NCBI RefSeq assembly: GCF_945859685.1 | Contig: NC_079148.1 | Coordinates: 32,437,946 to 32,501,945 of the forward strand | Length of the DNA: 64,000 nt | Reading direction: 5' to 3' | Source of the DNA: Eupeodes corollae | Lineage: Eukaryota > Arthropoda > Insecta > Diptera > Syrphidae | In this document: in pieces, positions 48,188-60,300 of the stretch | Position numbering within the stretch: position 1 is the stretch's first letter | Layout: every line of letters starts with the position of its first letter | Position numbers and translations under genes: made by a program | Notes under the pieces: generated by a model | The model's database searches: none | What the model saw: only the letters and a program-made list of their open reading frames with translations | Told to the model about the DNA's origin: nothing

Positions 48188-50085
48188 GTTTTTCCATAGT
48201 TTCAAAAAAGTAGTTATAATTCTTTATATAGTAAAAATGCATTCAAATTTGGACAAGGAAAGAAAAATATTGCAATTCGTTGCATTAAAAGGAAATTTAA
48301 ATGAATTTTATAACAAAGGTTTAACAAAACGTACAGCATACAACATAGCAACAAAATCTAAAAATAAAGAAGAACTATACTTACCAAATTGTGGCAACAC
48401 TGATGCAGACAAAGTTGCTATAATAAATATTAACACGATTGATTGTCCTATAATGCAGAAGTGAATATCACCTTTTTGTTGCATAAATCAAAAACAGATA
48501 CATGTAAATCAATCATAAGGCTTGCGGCAACACTATACTGGCAAAAAGTTATAAAATTTAATTTAACTGTGTTGAATGCATGGTCTGACGCAAGTCAGGA
48601 AACTTATCCTGCAATAAAGCAAAAATCAGATCTTCAATCGCTAGTTTAAATTCGGGTTTGACAGGTGTCAAATGGCAGCTAAACCAAGGCCAACGGGTTC
48701 AGATAAGTTTCCATAACTTATGAACAGGGACTCCAAGCTTTAGCCACGTTTGAAAGAAAAAAGTTAAGACCATTAACACTGGTCGACAAAATTACGTTTT
48801 TTCTCTTATGCACAGCAATACTTTTTTAATGTATTAAGATGTCCTAAATTATAATCTAAACTTTATATTGTTCTTTCAAATCAGGGTTTTAAAATATACC
48901 CCTTTAAAGCTTTATATTTTAGGTACAGTTTAAATCATTTTAGTATCTCACTTAGTTTTAAAAATTTCGGATTAGTAATGAGATGACGTATGGGTCTTCA
49001 TTTTGACTCTATCTGAATTTCTGAAAAATTTTAAATGTTATTCCAACATGTTTTTGAATAATTTGTTTAAGAGTTATTTTTTTGTGTTGATTTCGAATCC
49101 AAACTCTGATGTATTCCAAAAACTTGTTTTAAAGACTACGAATTAGTAAAAATTGCTTTTTAACCGTTTGCATTTCTGTTAAGAACATTTCTAGCATAAA
49201 TGTTTCAGCGTTTTTTAAAGAGGTTAATGTATAGCCGGTGAAGCCATGCACCTATTTTTTTGAAAAATAATATGTACCTAACATACTAAAAATTTGTAAA
49301 CGGAAAATTGAAGTAAATTTGGGTAATCAACACTAATTTTATAACTTCATACATTTATATAGCCTTAAAAAGACTAATTTAAAGTTTTTTTTGAATTTTA
49401 TTTCAACATAATTTTGTTGACTTATATACATAACTGATCATATCACAAACAATCTTCATTAAAGCGGATATGGGCAACAAAGCGCCATCGACACAGTAGA
49501 CACCTTTTGCTCGGAAAATCCTTTTTAGAACATTCTAGTTTGACCAAGGCCAACATTGGGTACGCGGAACATAGGACAACACGTTTAAACCGTGAGAAAC
49601 TTGTAAATACCAAATTAATGATAATGAACAATGACATCCTCCCACTGATTATGAATCTCTGTATAAAACTGAAAACTTGTGAATTTCTTAACAGTTTCAT
49701 ATTCGTAATTTTCTCTAAAACATCAACTAAGGCTAGAAACTATTTTCTTAATTTAAACATGAGTTATTTAGATGTTTTTTATCTCAAAAATGTTTTTTTT
49801 TCTTTATTGAATTAAAAAAATGTGTTGCATGTTTTGTTTTTGTTTTTCAATTTTTTAAATAATTAATATAATATTATGCGATTATAATATGTTTGTTTCT
49901 TGTTTTTGTTTATTTTCTTTCCAAAGGAAAAACACGTCGAGCTTATTTATAAAATATCGTCTGTCGCTACTTAGAATTAATTTTAAATTGAACAATTTTC
50001 AACTATCGTACAAATTTACAATGAAAAATAAAATAAAACTAAAACAAATATTGAATGGAAACAATACAAGATTATAATAAAAAAA
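48188..50085. other. Intergenic AT-rich sequence
   Basis: No supported feature. Several frames of 60-100 codons (48,186-48,464, 49,507-49,815 and others) show no motif and are not called. Confidence 0.45.
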
Positions 50086-50151
50086 AAAGTGTCACTGTCG
50101 CTGCAGGACACTTTACCCACTAAACATGTCCAGCAGTAAGAGCGACACTTT
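50086..50151. ncRNA. 66-nt hairpin downstream of the TRIC gene (pre-miRNA-like or 3'UTR stem)
   Basis: The arms 50,086-50,110 and 50,127-50,151 pair along 25 positions, with 20 Watson-Crick pairs and one G-U possible, around a 16-nt loop. The base is AAAGTGTC / GACACTTT and the top is GGACA / TGTCC with CTGC / GCAG below. It is flanked by AT-rich unstructured DNA. Size and loop fit an animal pre-miRNA on either strand. It also lies about 200 bp past the TRIC stop, so it could be a stem in that mRNA's 3'UTR. I do not recognise a known miRNA. Confidence 0.4.
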
Positions 50152-50356
50152 GACTAGATGACAAAAATTTAAACAAATGTGGGCTAGTAACTTAAATCTT
50201 ATGATTTTTAAGACAAAAACAATAATTTGTTGGCAAGGACTGTTATACATAAAATATAAATTTAAAATTATACATTAAATTTAAAGAAGAACCTAATTAA
50301 GAAAAAAGAATTGCACTTTGTTTTACATTATTTTTCAAAATTAAAACTGAAAAAAA

Positions 50357-51322
50357 TTAGTTGGTCTTCTTTACGTCTTTAGAATCTCCCTCCTTGACTT
50401 GGCCACGACCCAAGATCTTTGCCAAACTGTCCCAAATGCCACCGAAGAAAATAGCACACAGTAGATTTTCAAATGGCAGGAAAGGATCATGGATTCCTAA
50501 CAAAATCGATGACAATTTGAAATACACTAAGAAGATGACTATGCCGAAGTAGACCAGGGCATGTGGCGCTGAGATCCAATCGGTCTTTTTGTCCAAAACA
50601 AAGATGATCGAAGCAACTACTGATGCTTTAGTGTAGCTAAGGATGAAATTGAAAAAAAAAACGGTTATTATTGGTGTCATCTTATTTTGTGATGTATGAA
50701 ATACTCACAATGTTGGTTGCATGAATTCCATTGCAGTTGGTGTCCAGGCGCCACGGATGAGACGCTCCAAGAGTTTTGTGAAACCAGCACCATTTCCTTT
50801 CAGTGTTCCAATAATAATCATTATAACCCAAGCATTTGGATACAATTTTGCAGCATGTGAAACTCCGTCATAGATCTTTTTAGCTCGATAAATTTCTTTC
50901 ATAGCACTTGCCACAAGTTTTATGGGAAGAAATTTACCCACCTTATAGCCAATATCAAATGGAGTATAAAAGACCAAATACCTTAAAGCATAAATTAAAA
51001 CATTTAAGGAAAAGCAAACAGAAACAATCACTTTAAGAACTTACCACACAGCAGTTCCCACTAACAACTGTGGTGTATTTTTGAGAGGCGCCAAAATAGG
51101 TTCACCTAAAAGTCCATTGGCAACCATACCGCCGGAAAAGATAACCAACATAGTTGACAACCAACATGCAAGCGGATGTTTCCTCGAGAATACTTGTGAA
51201 TTGGCACCTAAATCTTCACGTACAGCAAGCGCCGCCAATAAACTGTGTGCAATGTCAAAATATGGAAACATTTTTAGTTTTATGACCTGATTGGCCATAT
51301 CCAAAAATGCTTCGGGATCCAT
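50357..51322 (-). CDS. TMEM38: TRIC-type trimeric intracellular cation channel (TMEM38 family)
   Basis: TRIC channels carry K+ across the ER/SR membrane to balance charge during Ca2+ release. The coding exons are 51,322-51,045, 50,981-50,709 and 50,636-50,357. All have GT-AG borders and matching phases, for 276 residues, the usual family length. The protein starts MDPEAFLDMANQVIKLKMFP. The segment FDIAHSLLAALAVRED begins the first membrane repeat, SGGMVANGLLGEP lies in the glycine-rich second helix, and KEIYR at residues 121-125 is the KEXXR phosphoinositide-binding motif. The tail is Lys-rich (KEGDSKDVKKTN). Introns are 72 and 63 bp. A 5'UTR intron is possible, with an acceptor at about 51,390. 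It lies about 4.3 kb upstream of TH1 on the same strand, with a LINE between them. Confidence 0.97.
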
Positions 51323-52626
51323 GATGATGCCGTTGATATGTAAAGCTTTGTGTCGTTTTAAATCGTTTGTGCGTTTAAATTAGGATTTCCTTTAAAATAT
51401 AAAACAAATAATAACATTAAAAGGAAAGAAAGTCATGTCAATTTGTAACAATAAAGGTACACTGTTCGTTCTGCTTCCTAGAGCCAAACGCGATTTGAAT
51501 AATTTAGGATAAGTAAGAGGTGTTATCCTGCGGGGCTCCGTTAACAGTTTCCTTGAGTTTGATACAAGCTGAGTTCTTTGTGGAAAATCAAACTTCAACG
51601 TACTACTGTACTTATTATAAAGACGGTCTATTGTATATATGATGGATTTTTACCCTAAGGGCTTAAGGCCTTAAATACTGTAAGGAACTGGGCTCTATGC
51701 TTTTTGAGTGCAAACTAGACTCTATGCTATTTGAATGCGTTGCTAACTCAAAAGCAATAATCATCATGACCATGCAAATTCAACTTTAAATCAGAAAGGT
51801 AGGAATTAGGTAAAACAAAATTGATATGACATAAAAATAATACGAACTAATTTATCATAAAAGTCATGACATGGCGGTATTTCTAATCATATCAATAAAA
51901 AGAAGATTATAGATATCAATCAAAGATATAAATAAAAGCTATTGTAAGAAATTATAAACAAAAGTGTTGAAGCTGGGGCATCTAGGCAAACAAATATTTA
52001 TTTTACATTGGACATGTCAATGGCCGAAAGTGTAAACTATATATATTTTTAGCTATAGTTTTTGAAGATAAAAATACGATTTGCATGTTTATATGTACCT
52101 ATCTAGATATTTAAAGGTAGAGAGTAAAAACACCGGCATACTGCTTCTGTTGTGTTTTGTTTACAAATGAATCTCCTACTCGACATGTGGAGCTTCTAAT
52201 AAAAATAAGAATGGTCCTCACTATACGCAATTCCTCTCTTCAATCCCAAGTTGTGTGGTGTATCTATTTTCATTGTACTTTCTATATTTCTAGAATATAT
52301 ATTGTATTTTATGTTTTTGTTTTAGCTTGCGTCAGTCATGGTTTCAGATTGATGTTTAAACACATTTATTTTGAACAAATATAATTTTTGTATTACATAA
52401 TAGGATGTGAAGAAATAAAAACCGGCACTTTACAACGTATTTTTTTTTTGACTCGACAGAAGAAAGATGAAAAGAATTGTTCATATAAAATGGATTAGCT
52501 TTTTTATCTGGTAAGTATTTTGAAAAATCAAAATTAAAAATAGTAGAGTATACCAGAGTCGCAGAAACATAGGTTCCTTTAGTTTTTATTTAGTTATTCG
52601 CTTCCTTTTAGTCTAGTAATAGCCGA
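51323..52626. other. TRIC 5' flank and intergenic DNA
   Basis: 51,323-51,389 is likely 5'UTR, with a possible acceptor (TTTTAAAG) at 51,390 that implies an upstream non-coding exon I cannot place. The remainder shows no gene. A 14-bp word, GGGCTCTATGCTTT / AGACTCTATGCTAT, is repeated at about 51,689 and 51,718. Confidence 0.4.
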
Positions 52627-52883
52627 GCCTAGTGACTTACAACTCTCAAGCATTCCTGTGTGCGATTATTTGCAGGGATGGAGGGGACCTACAGTTTAAA
52701 TGCCGAATCCGAACGGCTTATTTGATAAAGCACTTTTTCATGACAACAATTACGCTTGGAGAATTTGTCAATTCCTCGCAAGGGGCAGTACCCGTGAATA
52801 AAACTTTAGGTGGCACAGGCAGGGATCGAAACCAAGACCTCTCGCATGACTGTCTAACGCACTAACCGTCATGCCACGAGTAC
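52627..52883 (-). mobile_element. SINE lacking its LINE-like 3' tail
   Basis: The minus-strand SINE runs from GCCTAGTGACTTACAACTC to the tRNA-like head ending CCACGAGTAC. The last 30 bp or so and the A/T tail are missing. The box B complement, GGGATCGAAACC, has two changes. It lies just before a possible orphan exon. Confidence 0.82.
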
Positions 52884-52913
52884 TATCCGTGGCTATGTTA
52901 ACAGTTAATTCAG

Positions 52914-53116
52914 GTCGACCATATCGTTATTGGTTTACAAAACCTTTTACGGCGATTAAAGTTTTTCATACAACTTTTCGAGACCGAACTAAACTTATAA
53001 AGGTTTTACGGAAACCTTTACAAATTTATTTGAAAACCGAAAATGATTATCCTGATAGTGAAAGTGGAGGCATTACTTTGAATTTTGCATGTGATGATGA
53101 CATTTCTTTTTTATAA
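52914..53116 (+). CDS. Possible orphan 3'-terminal exon, unknown protein
   Basis: A good acceptor (ACAGTTAATTCAG) at 52,901-52,913 leads into an open frame of 67 codons beginning RPYRYWFTKPFTAIKVF and ending in an acidic tail, ESGGITLNFACDDDISFL, then a stop. I do not recognise the protein. It could be the last exon of a plus-strand gene, a processed or retro-copied fragment, or transposon coding. No upstream exon was found in the window and no clear AATAAA follows. Confidence 0.22.
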
Positions 53117-53689
53117 AATTACATTTTTAAATAACATTTTTGTTTTTCATTCAATTTAATGATGTTATGTGATTTTTGTATTCAATGATGTATTCTTAAA
53201 GATCTCAATCAAGTGCATCCTTCTTTTAGTTATACGTTATGTTAAAAAAATTTTGAGGATCTTAAATTGACAAATGCATTAAAATGCGTCCGGGAGTTAT
53301 AAGACTGAAACTAAAACCATCGGAAACCATTTTCGTAATCAAAACCATTTTTCTGATTTTTTTTTTCGTTTCACTCATCTAGCTAGTTATTATTTCACCC
53401 CAAAAATACACTTTTTGAACCAAAAGAAAAGGTTTAAGTTTGTAGTGTTTAAAAATGAAATGAAATAGTTATAACTTTTTTAATGTATCAAAATGGGAGA
53501 AATGACCATTTTCAAAACACGCTTCTCGTCCCCGGTTGAAAAAAGAATCTGCAACACAATTGAATTGGATATAATTTTAAACGTTTGGACAAGTTTTGGT
53601 TATCAAAAGTGGCGTTTATTCCACAATCTAACTACAAACAAAAATCTAATTCTACCATTGTCCCTCAAAAAGACTTTAAAATAATTGGT

Positions 53690-55290
53690 GAAACGAAGGT
53701 CTATTAGAGGCAATTTATGCTTTCCAATCTTGTTCTACTCTTCGGCACGAACTGTTCGTTTTCTCAAAACAGACTGAGACTGGTAAAAAAATCATTACAG
53801 TGCCTCAAGACATGGATACTAGATGGGTTCCTAAATATAAAGGCGTACAGTTCTTCAAAAATCCACTCGGCAGTGTGCTCTAAGTACTAAACCAAGAGAA
53901 GCTGCTGATGCTACAGGGCTTTTGGCACAAATCAAATCGTTCGATGTACGAGTTGCGTTCAATATATTCTCGGTATCGATATGAAGGAAAATGCGAATTG
54001 AATTTGAATTGTTTTTATTTTTCAATATAATCTGCGCTAACATCAATGCATTTGTTACATCTTGAGATAAGCTTTTTTAAACCCTCAAAAAAATAAGTTT
54101 CCTCTTTCCCTGCAAAATACCCATTTATTGCCGACTTGAGTTCTTCATCATCCGAAAATCTTTCTCCACGAAGACATTTTTTCAAATCCGGAAACAGGAA
54201 GTAATCACTAGGGGCAAGGTCTGGACTACAGGGTGGATGTTAAATTTCTTCAAAACCGCCGTGTGAACAGGAGCGTTGTCATGAAGAAGCAACACACCCG
54301 CTGCGAGTTTACCCCGTCTTTTATTTTTAATTTCCTCCCGCAAATTATGCAAAGTGGAAGCGTAGGATTTGGCGTTGATGGTTTCACTTTTTTTTTTTGT
54401 ACTCAATGAGTAAGATTCCCTTTGAGTCCCAAAAAACTGTGGCCAAATCAAATCGTTCGATGTAGCTTTCGCCCTATTGTGTCTTGAGGGTGTTCTACAA
54501 CTTGTTTATATTCTATTAAAACAACTGCAGTTTTCAACCATAGATATAGGTGAATGCATTAGCTTGTAAAAGCAACAAAAGATCATTTAGGTCACTTAAG
54601 AATAGATAAACAATTTTCCAAATTCAACCAAGAAACACAGGAGCTGTGTAAAACCTGTAATATTGACCTCAACACAGACTCCGGCAATAGTCGCCGCAAA
54701 CAAAAGCCACAATTGGAAAAGGTAGACATGAGGCCGAGTTTGAGAGTAATTTCATGAAAAGCAGTGTATTTTAGTATCTTAGACAACATATTAGGTGAAA
54801 TGGGTAAGAGATTTAATGACAATGACCTACCAAATTCTTGCATATCAGCATGTGACCCTAAATCACCAGACTTTTTTAAATCCACAGGTGTTGTGTAGTT
54901 TTGCTTAGCTTCAAGGAAAGGAAACAGACTTGTTATCCACCTTAATAGTGCAGTGTGGTTTGGGAAAATCAATGTTTGGCAGCGCTAAAGATGGTTTAGA
55001 TGTGTTAAAAGACTTAGACGATTTCCACCATTTAAAGAATTAAAACTTATTATGATGATTTTAATGGCAATGCCTGTCTCTACGGCAATCCCAGAAAGAA
55101 CATTTTCCACAATGAGAAGAATTAAATCCAACTTAAGAGTCATAATGACTTGGATGAGACTAAGTAGTTTGGGAGTGCTATTCATAGAAAATGAAGCAAG
55201 CTATGAACTTTTCAAGAACCCCGAGCCTGTCATTGATGAATTTGCTTCCCAAAAAGGCAGAAGATTGCAGTTTGTCATGATATGAAGTTG
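53690..55290 (+). pseudogene. hAT-family transposase relic, split by a mariner
   Basis: Plus-strand pieces follow the order of a hAT transposase of the ZMYM1-like type. They are LLEAIYAFQSCSTLRHELF, then the conserved MDTRWVPKY (about 53,810-53,840), then ADATGLLAQIKSFDV up to the mariner at 53,949. It resumes at 54,465 as AFALLCLEGVLQLVYILL, then KFNQETQELCKTCNID, and ends with the C-terminal dimerisation domain MMILMAMPVSTAIPERTFS and TMRRIKSNLR (55,050-55,140), VIDEFASQKGRRL and a stop. Several stops and frame changes are present and the N-terminal zinc finger was not found. It is inactive. Confidence 0.85.
53949..54443 (-). mobile_element. Mariner transposon, 5'-truncated, flanked by 21-bp direct repeats
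   Basis: The minus strand encodes the C-terminal two thirds of a mariner transposase: TVFWDS at the truncated end (54,440), TINAKSYASTLHNL, LREEIKNKRRGKL, LLLHDNAPVHTA (second catalytic Asp), and after a deletion and frame change PPCSPDLAPSDYFLFPDL (third Asp of DD34D), then a stop near 54,003. The left end begins CGAG after a TA, as in mariner ends. The right side has no inverted repeat. The same 21 bp, ending TTCGATGTA, occur at 53,928-53,948 and 54,444-54,464. The element splits a hAT coding sequence that reads on without loss. It is inactive. Confidence 0.83.
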
Positions 55291-55614
55291 TTTTACTAAA
55301 GTAAAAGTTTACTTAATGTAAGTCCAAAATAAGTTTACTTAGTGTAAGACCAAATAAAAAGTTTACAGTTTTATTATTTTATTTCTTAACTACTCTTTTG
55401 GCACTTAGTGATTATGTTGATATTCCAATTCGTCGTTGAACGTAATTTTTCAAATATAAAACAAATGTCAGATTAACTGCTTCATTATCTATAGACGAAG
55501 ACGATTATTGTATTTAAAAATTATTTATTTCATTTCAATATTGTTTCTCAACTTTTGTTTTTTATACTTATTTCAAAATCTTACCTAAATATTAAATATA
55601 CTGTTTTTTAAAGC

Positions 55615-55900
55615 ATTTTTTTTTTATATTCACAAGCACTAAAGGGGTTATTAGTACCCTTTATATGTTTATATTTAAACACAGTGCGAGCGTTAGGAAA
55701 ATAGGGAAGGATTTAAAAGGAGATCCCGGTGCACATTGGTCTTAAAGTTCTGAACATCAAAATGGGATGGAAAAACAGAGTTGACTAAAGCATTCCACAT
55801 CCTCGATGTGCGATTTAAGAAAGAAACTCTGTACTTGACAGTACGCCCGAAATTGAGCTCAAGGGTAAACTGATGAGCATTCCTAGAAGTGTATTAGTAA
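55615..55900 (-). pseudogene. LINE 3'-end relic
   Basis: The minus strand reads HQFTLELNFGRTVKYRVS, then FLNRTSRMWNALVNSVFP and DVQNFKTNVHRDLL and a stop. This is the end of the C-terminal domain of many LINE polymerases (the F..R..RMWN.LP pattern). A short A-run follows on the minus strand at about 55,617-55,625. Only this end is present. Confidence 0.75.
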
Positions 55901-56959
55901 ATTTAGTTGGTTACTAACGTAAATTGTTGATTGCTTAAGCATCTTAAGTATCTGAGATAGATTTTGATTTAAAACTGTTTAACGCTTTAAATATTTACTC
56001 TAATAAGCTGTTATAATTTAACTTCGTATCGAATACATTTGTCAAAAATTCTAAAATGTGATTATTTGTTTAGTATATATAAAACAATTATATATAATAA
56101 TATGTATTAATATCTTATCTGTACATTACTTGAAAATTGGCTAAGTCACGAAACTAGTTGGCTGAGTAAAAAACTACTCAGGAAAAGGATATATATATAA
56201 ATATATATTGTGCCTCCCCTAAAAATAAATCCTGGAGCCGCCCGCCCCTGGTTATCACTTAACTTCTGTTTTTTGCTGCCAACTCTAACAATTAATGTTT
56301 TTCTGTATAATGAATTTCTCAGATTGTTTGTTAATTTTAGTCTCAAGTTCTGTCAACCACAAAAATTCGGTGTTAATTGAAAGACTTTTTAATAGTTTGA
56401 GCAAAAACCATAAAAATGATTATTTAAAATTGAATTTACGAGGTTTAGAAACTTAGAATTATCTGCAACTTAAAAAAAACGAGATTTGTTAGTGACAAGA
56501 ATGTAAGGACAAGATTTTTGAAATAAATTATTTGAATTATTTGTAATACATACACACATACATACATATAGGTATTATCCTTGTTTTTTCCTAAAACAAT
56601 TTTTAAGGTGAGATTTGGTTGGCCTTAACGTCTCACAAACCAGTTACGATATTGACTTTAACGAAATTTTATGTTTAAAAATTTGCAACAATTTGTATTA
56701 ATCAAGAATAAATTTTTGTAACCTCGAACAATTTATGAAATAAATATAAAAAAAAAGTCTAAGAACAAACAATTTTGGAAACAAATCGAATATCTTTACA
56801 ATAAATGAAGGCATTTACTTCAAGCATACTTTGTTTTTAAAATATGTAGTTTTTTTTATTTCAGATAAAATTCTTAGATAAATCTTTTTGATAGTTTTCT
56901 TTAAACCAAAGAAACTAAAAATTGGTTGAAATGGTTTTTAGTTGGACAATCTACAGAAC
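55901..56959. other. Intergenic AT-rich sequence
   Basis: No recognised feature apart from a (TA)n-rich patch at 56,190-56,205. Confidence 0.4.
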
Positions 56960-58042
56960 AAAAAAGAGGCTGGGATGCGACCCACACTGATAACCCATCC
57001 CTTCCGTCGATTTGTCTTGCTTAAAAGTTTGTCTATATGTACTCGTATCAACTTTTACCACATTTGCGTACTATTTTTTGTAGATTTTATTTTTTATGAA
57101 AAATTACTGAATATCGAAAACAATATTTTCTGTGAAATAAAATAAGTTTGAAGCTAGTATTTGTAATTTTTGAAAAGCTATTTGAGCCGAAAGTAGTTTT
57201 AGTATTGTTTTTTTTAGAGTTTTATTTTTTGTAAAAAAAAACTGTCAATTCGAGTTTTTCAAAATTTTATCGAATGTTGAAATTAATATTTCTTATAAGA
57301 TAAAATTAGTTTGAAGCCAATATTTCAAATTTTTGAAAAGATATTTGTTCAAAAATCAATTTTTACCAACTTTTATACATTTTTTTTTAGGTTTTTATTT
57401 TTTGTAAAAAACTGTCAATTCGATTTTTCTCAAAATTTGTCCTAATGTTGAAAACAATATTTCTTATAAGTAAAATTAGTAAGAAGCTATTATCTCAAAT
57501 TTTTGAAAAGATATTTGAGATGAAAATCATTTTTTACCAACTTTTGTTAAGTTATTTTCGGTTTTTAATTTTTTGTAAAAAAACTGTCTATCCGAATTTT
57601 TTCAAAATTTAATTAATTGTTGACAACAATATTTTTTGATAGATAAAAGTAAATTAAAGCCAATATCTCAAAGTTTTGAAAAGATATTTGAGTCGAAAAT
57701 CATGTTTTACCAACTTTTATTAATTTATTTTTTTAGGTTTTTATTTTTTGTAAAAAAAAAATGTCAATTCGATTTTCTCAACATTTTTCAGAATGTTGAA
57801 AACAATATTTCTTATAAGTTAAAATAAGTTTGAAGCCTAAATTTCAAATGTTCAATTTTTACCAGTTTTGAGTAATGTTTTTTTTTAGATTTTTATTTTT
57901 TATAAAAAAAACTATCAATTCGATTTTTCTCAAAATTTTATCAGATGTCAAAAACATTATTCTTCAAAATGCGCAAAATTGTTTTGGAGATGAAATCATA
58001 TTTCAGTCGTAAGATTTTGGAGGTCACAATTTTTTTTTCAGG
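56960..58042 (+). mobile_element. Helentron-like family A, 3'-truncated copy
   Basis: It begins AAAAAGAGGCTGGGATGCG like the complete copy, with a small deletion in the subterminal repeat (GATAACCCATCCC). It contains about five monomers carrying ACTGTCAATTCGA. It stops matching just after the GATTTTGGAGGTCACAA word at about 58,041, so the (GTCCGTAC)n region and 3' hairpin are absent. Confidence 0.75.
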
Positions 58043-60300
58043 ATTAATGTGTCCAGAATTCTAATTTTGTTTTATAATATTTCTATTACATCCAATATTT
58101 AAATACGCCTCCTTAAAAATTTGTAAAGGCAATTAAAAACGGTGTTTTTAAAATTAAAGTATAAATCACAGCATAAGTAGTTCTTAGTAATGAATTTTAT
58201 GATGATTTTTCAAATTATTTACAACCTTTGTTTTCTAAATACAATTAAAATCATTTTAGTACTCAGATTCTGGAAAATCTCATTTAAATACGTATTGGAA
58301 ATATGTAAGTTTTAGAGCTGATTTCGAATTTGAACTCGAACACTTCTTTTTAATATATTTCAAAAACTTAATGTAATAGCCTTGTTTAGAGGACGGTTTC
58401 GTTACAAAAACGCATTTATTTTAAACCTTTTTGCCTTTTTTTGTTAAAGTGTTAAAAACCGGTTTAGCATACAAAATTCCGCTTTTTTCAAGATTTATGT
58501 GAGATATGTGAAATTTAATAACTAATAGAGATTTCTTTAACATTTTATGAGAAATTTTGTTAGCAAAAAAACAAGTAGTTACTTCACGAATTAAGATTTT
58601 TCGAATCTTCAATAATAATATCTTAAAAACATGACCTGACAGAGTAATTTTTGCAGATTTGAATTAGGGCCGTCGAACCCCAATCGAGAAATGGAATCAT
58701 CAAAACAACAATTTTAAAATGTGCTTTTACATTCACATGTTAGGTTTGAATTTTACAAATATTCAGTAAAATCGTTACAAAGAAAAACCGGTTCTTTATG
58801 TGATTGTTAATAATTAATAGGAATCGAAAACTAAGTATAATAATAAGAAAAAACATAAACTATTTAATAAAGCTTTTTAGCTGGCAATACCTTAACAAAA
58901 TTGTATTTTTAAAGATCTTTTTATTACAGAAGGAAGAATACGAAGATGCTGAGTGAGAAAACTTAAAAATACGGAGAAGAGCGTATAGTGTATGATGCCT
59001 GCCTGCACGCTCCAAAAATAAATTCAAGCAACACCAGCTACAGCTACCTACAGCTATAAAAACGACGAAATCAGCCGGAATTTTATTCTTCTTTTTTTTT
59101 CTTGATCATAGATAGAGATAGGTTCAAAAAATTTACATATATCAAGAAAATTCAATTCAGTTCACCAAAAATTGATTTTACTGCATTCCATTTTTCTTAC
59201 AGAAACTTAAATTTTCACACCATAGGAGCTATACATATGTAGGAACTCCCACTAGGGAGGTGGAGATATCCTTTTTTCTGCACTACATGCACCACTCACT
59301 TTCTGATTACCACTTTTAAAAGAATCTTTATTGTGCATCTTTTTAAATATTTTTCAAATCACACACTTTGGGTTATTGTGAAATTTACATCACCGATTAT
59401 TCATATATAATCTTTGTTGGATGACACACAAATCACAGGCAGGGGGACAACCAATATGGTCACAATATGGAAAACGGAGGAAGGAAGGACCCCAATCAAA
59501 AGAAAAATCGTTAAAGGAAAACACTTTGAAAAGAAGTTTGATTTTTCACATAAGTTTCTTCATATCTATATAATTATTTTATATATATTTATTTTATTTA
59601 ACTTTACTTTTTGGCCAGCTACGTACGAACAGCGGCAGTACTTTTCCCGAGCACCCTGCGAGCAGCTACGAGTCTTTGCCTCAAATGTTTAATTATAGCC
59701 ACTAGACTCGGCACCATTGGCACTGGCACCGCTCATTTAACTCACTATAGGTATTCGTATTCGTATTCCAACGTGGAGCTTTTTCCGATAGTTCTCAGTC
59801 TCAGGTTCTATAGAATTTGAGAGAGATTTTAGATATAATATTGATATACGTTTATGTGGATATAAAATGCTTTTAGTTTTATAGGCGGGTTAAATCAAAT
59901 AATTGAAATGAAGAGGGTAAAAAGAGGCGCGTAAACAAAGTTGCTGATAAGGGTGCACTCTGCACTCTGCTTGCAATTGCAGTTTTGTTTACTTTATTAT
60001 TTTTCGGTGAGAGGAATATGCGCTATTCACCTGTTTGCTTTTTTATGTGAACAATTGGAAGGGGCTTGGTGGGGTTAGGGTAGTGGTTATTATGCAACTT
60101 TCATGAGATATTTCTGAAGCGATAAGAAATGTGAATGACATTTAATAGATAACCCATTGGGCATTATTGTTGTGGATTCATACAGGGTGACAGAAACAAA
60201 TAGGACTCCAATATTTTATTGGTAAATTTGAAGGTGGAGGCTTAAGTAAAGTTTTATATCATTGACCTGTTTTGAAATAATTTTGATTGATTGATTTAAA
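58043..60300. other. Intergenic sequence, less AT-rich at 58.9-59.8 kb
   Basis: No exon was recognised. A CTATAAAAACG (TATA-like) word lies at 59,054, and 59,620-59,780 has GC-richer repeats of GGCACC and GTATTC words. It could be a promoter zone, with low confidence. Confidence 0.3.

Noticed and set aside
48186..48649. Two adjacent frames of 92 and 68 codons after the RTE LINE
   Set aside because: No similarity to LINE or host proteins, AT-biased composition, and no splice or start signals.
53949..54464. Reading the 21-bp direct repeats as a normal mariner target duplication
   Set aside because: Mariner duplicates only the TA dinucleotide, so another event must explain the repeat.
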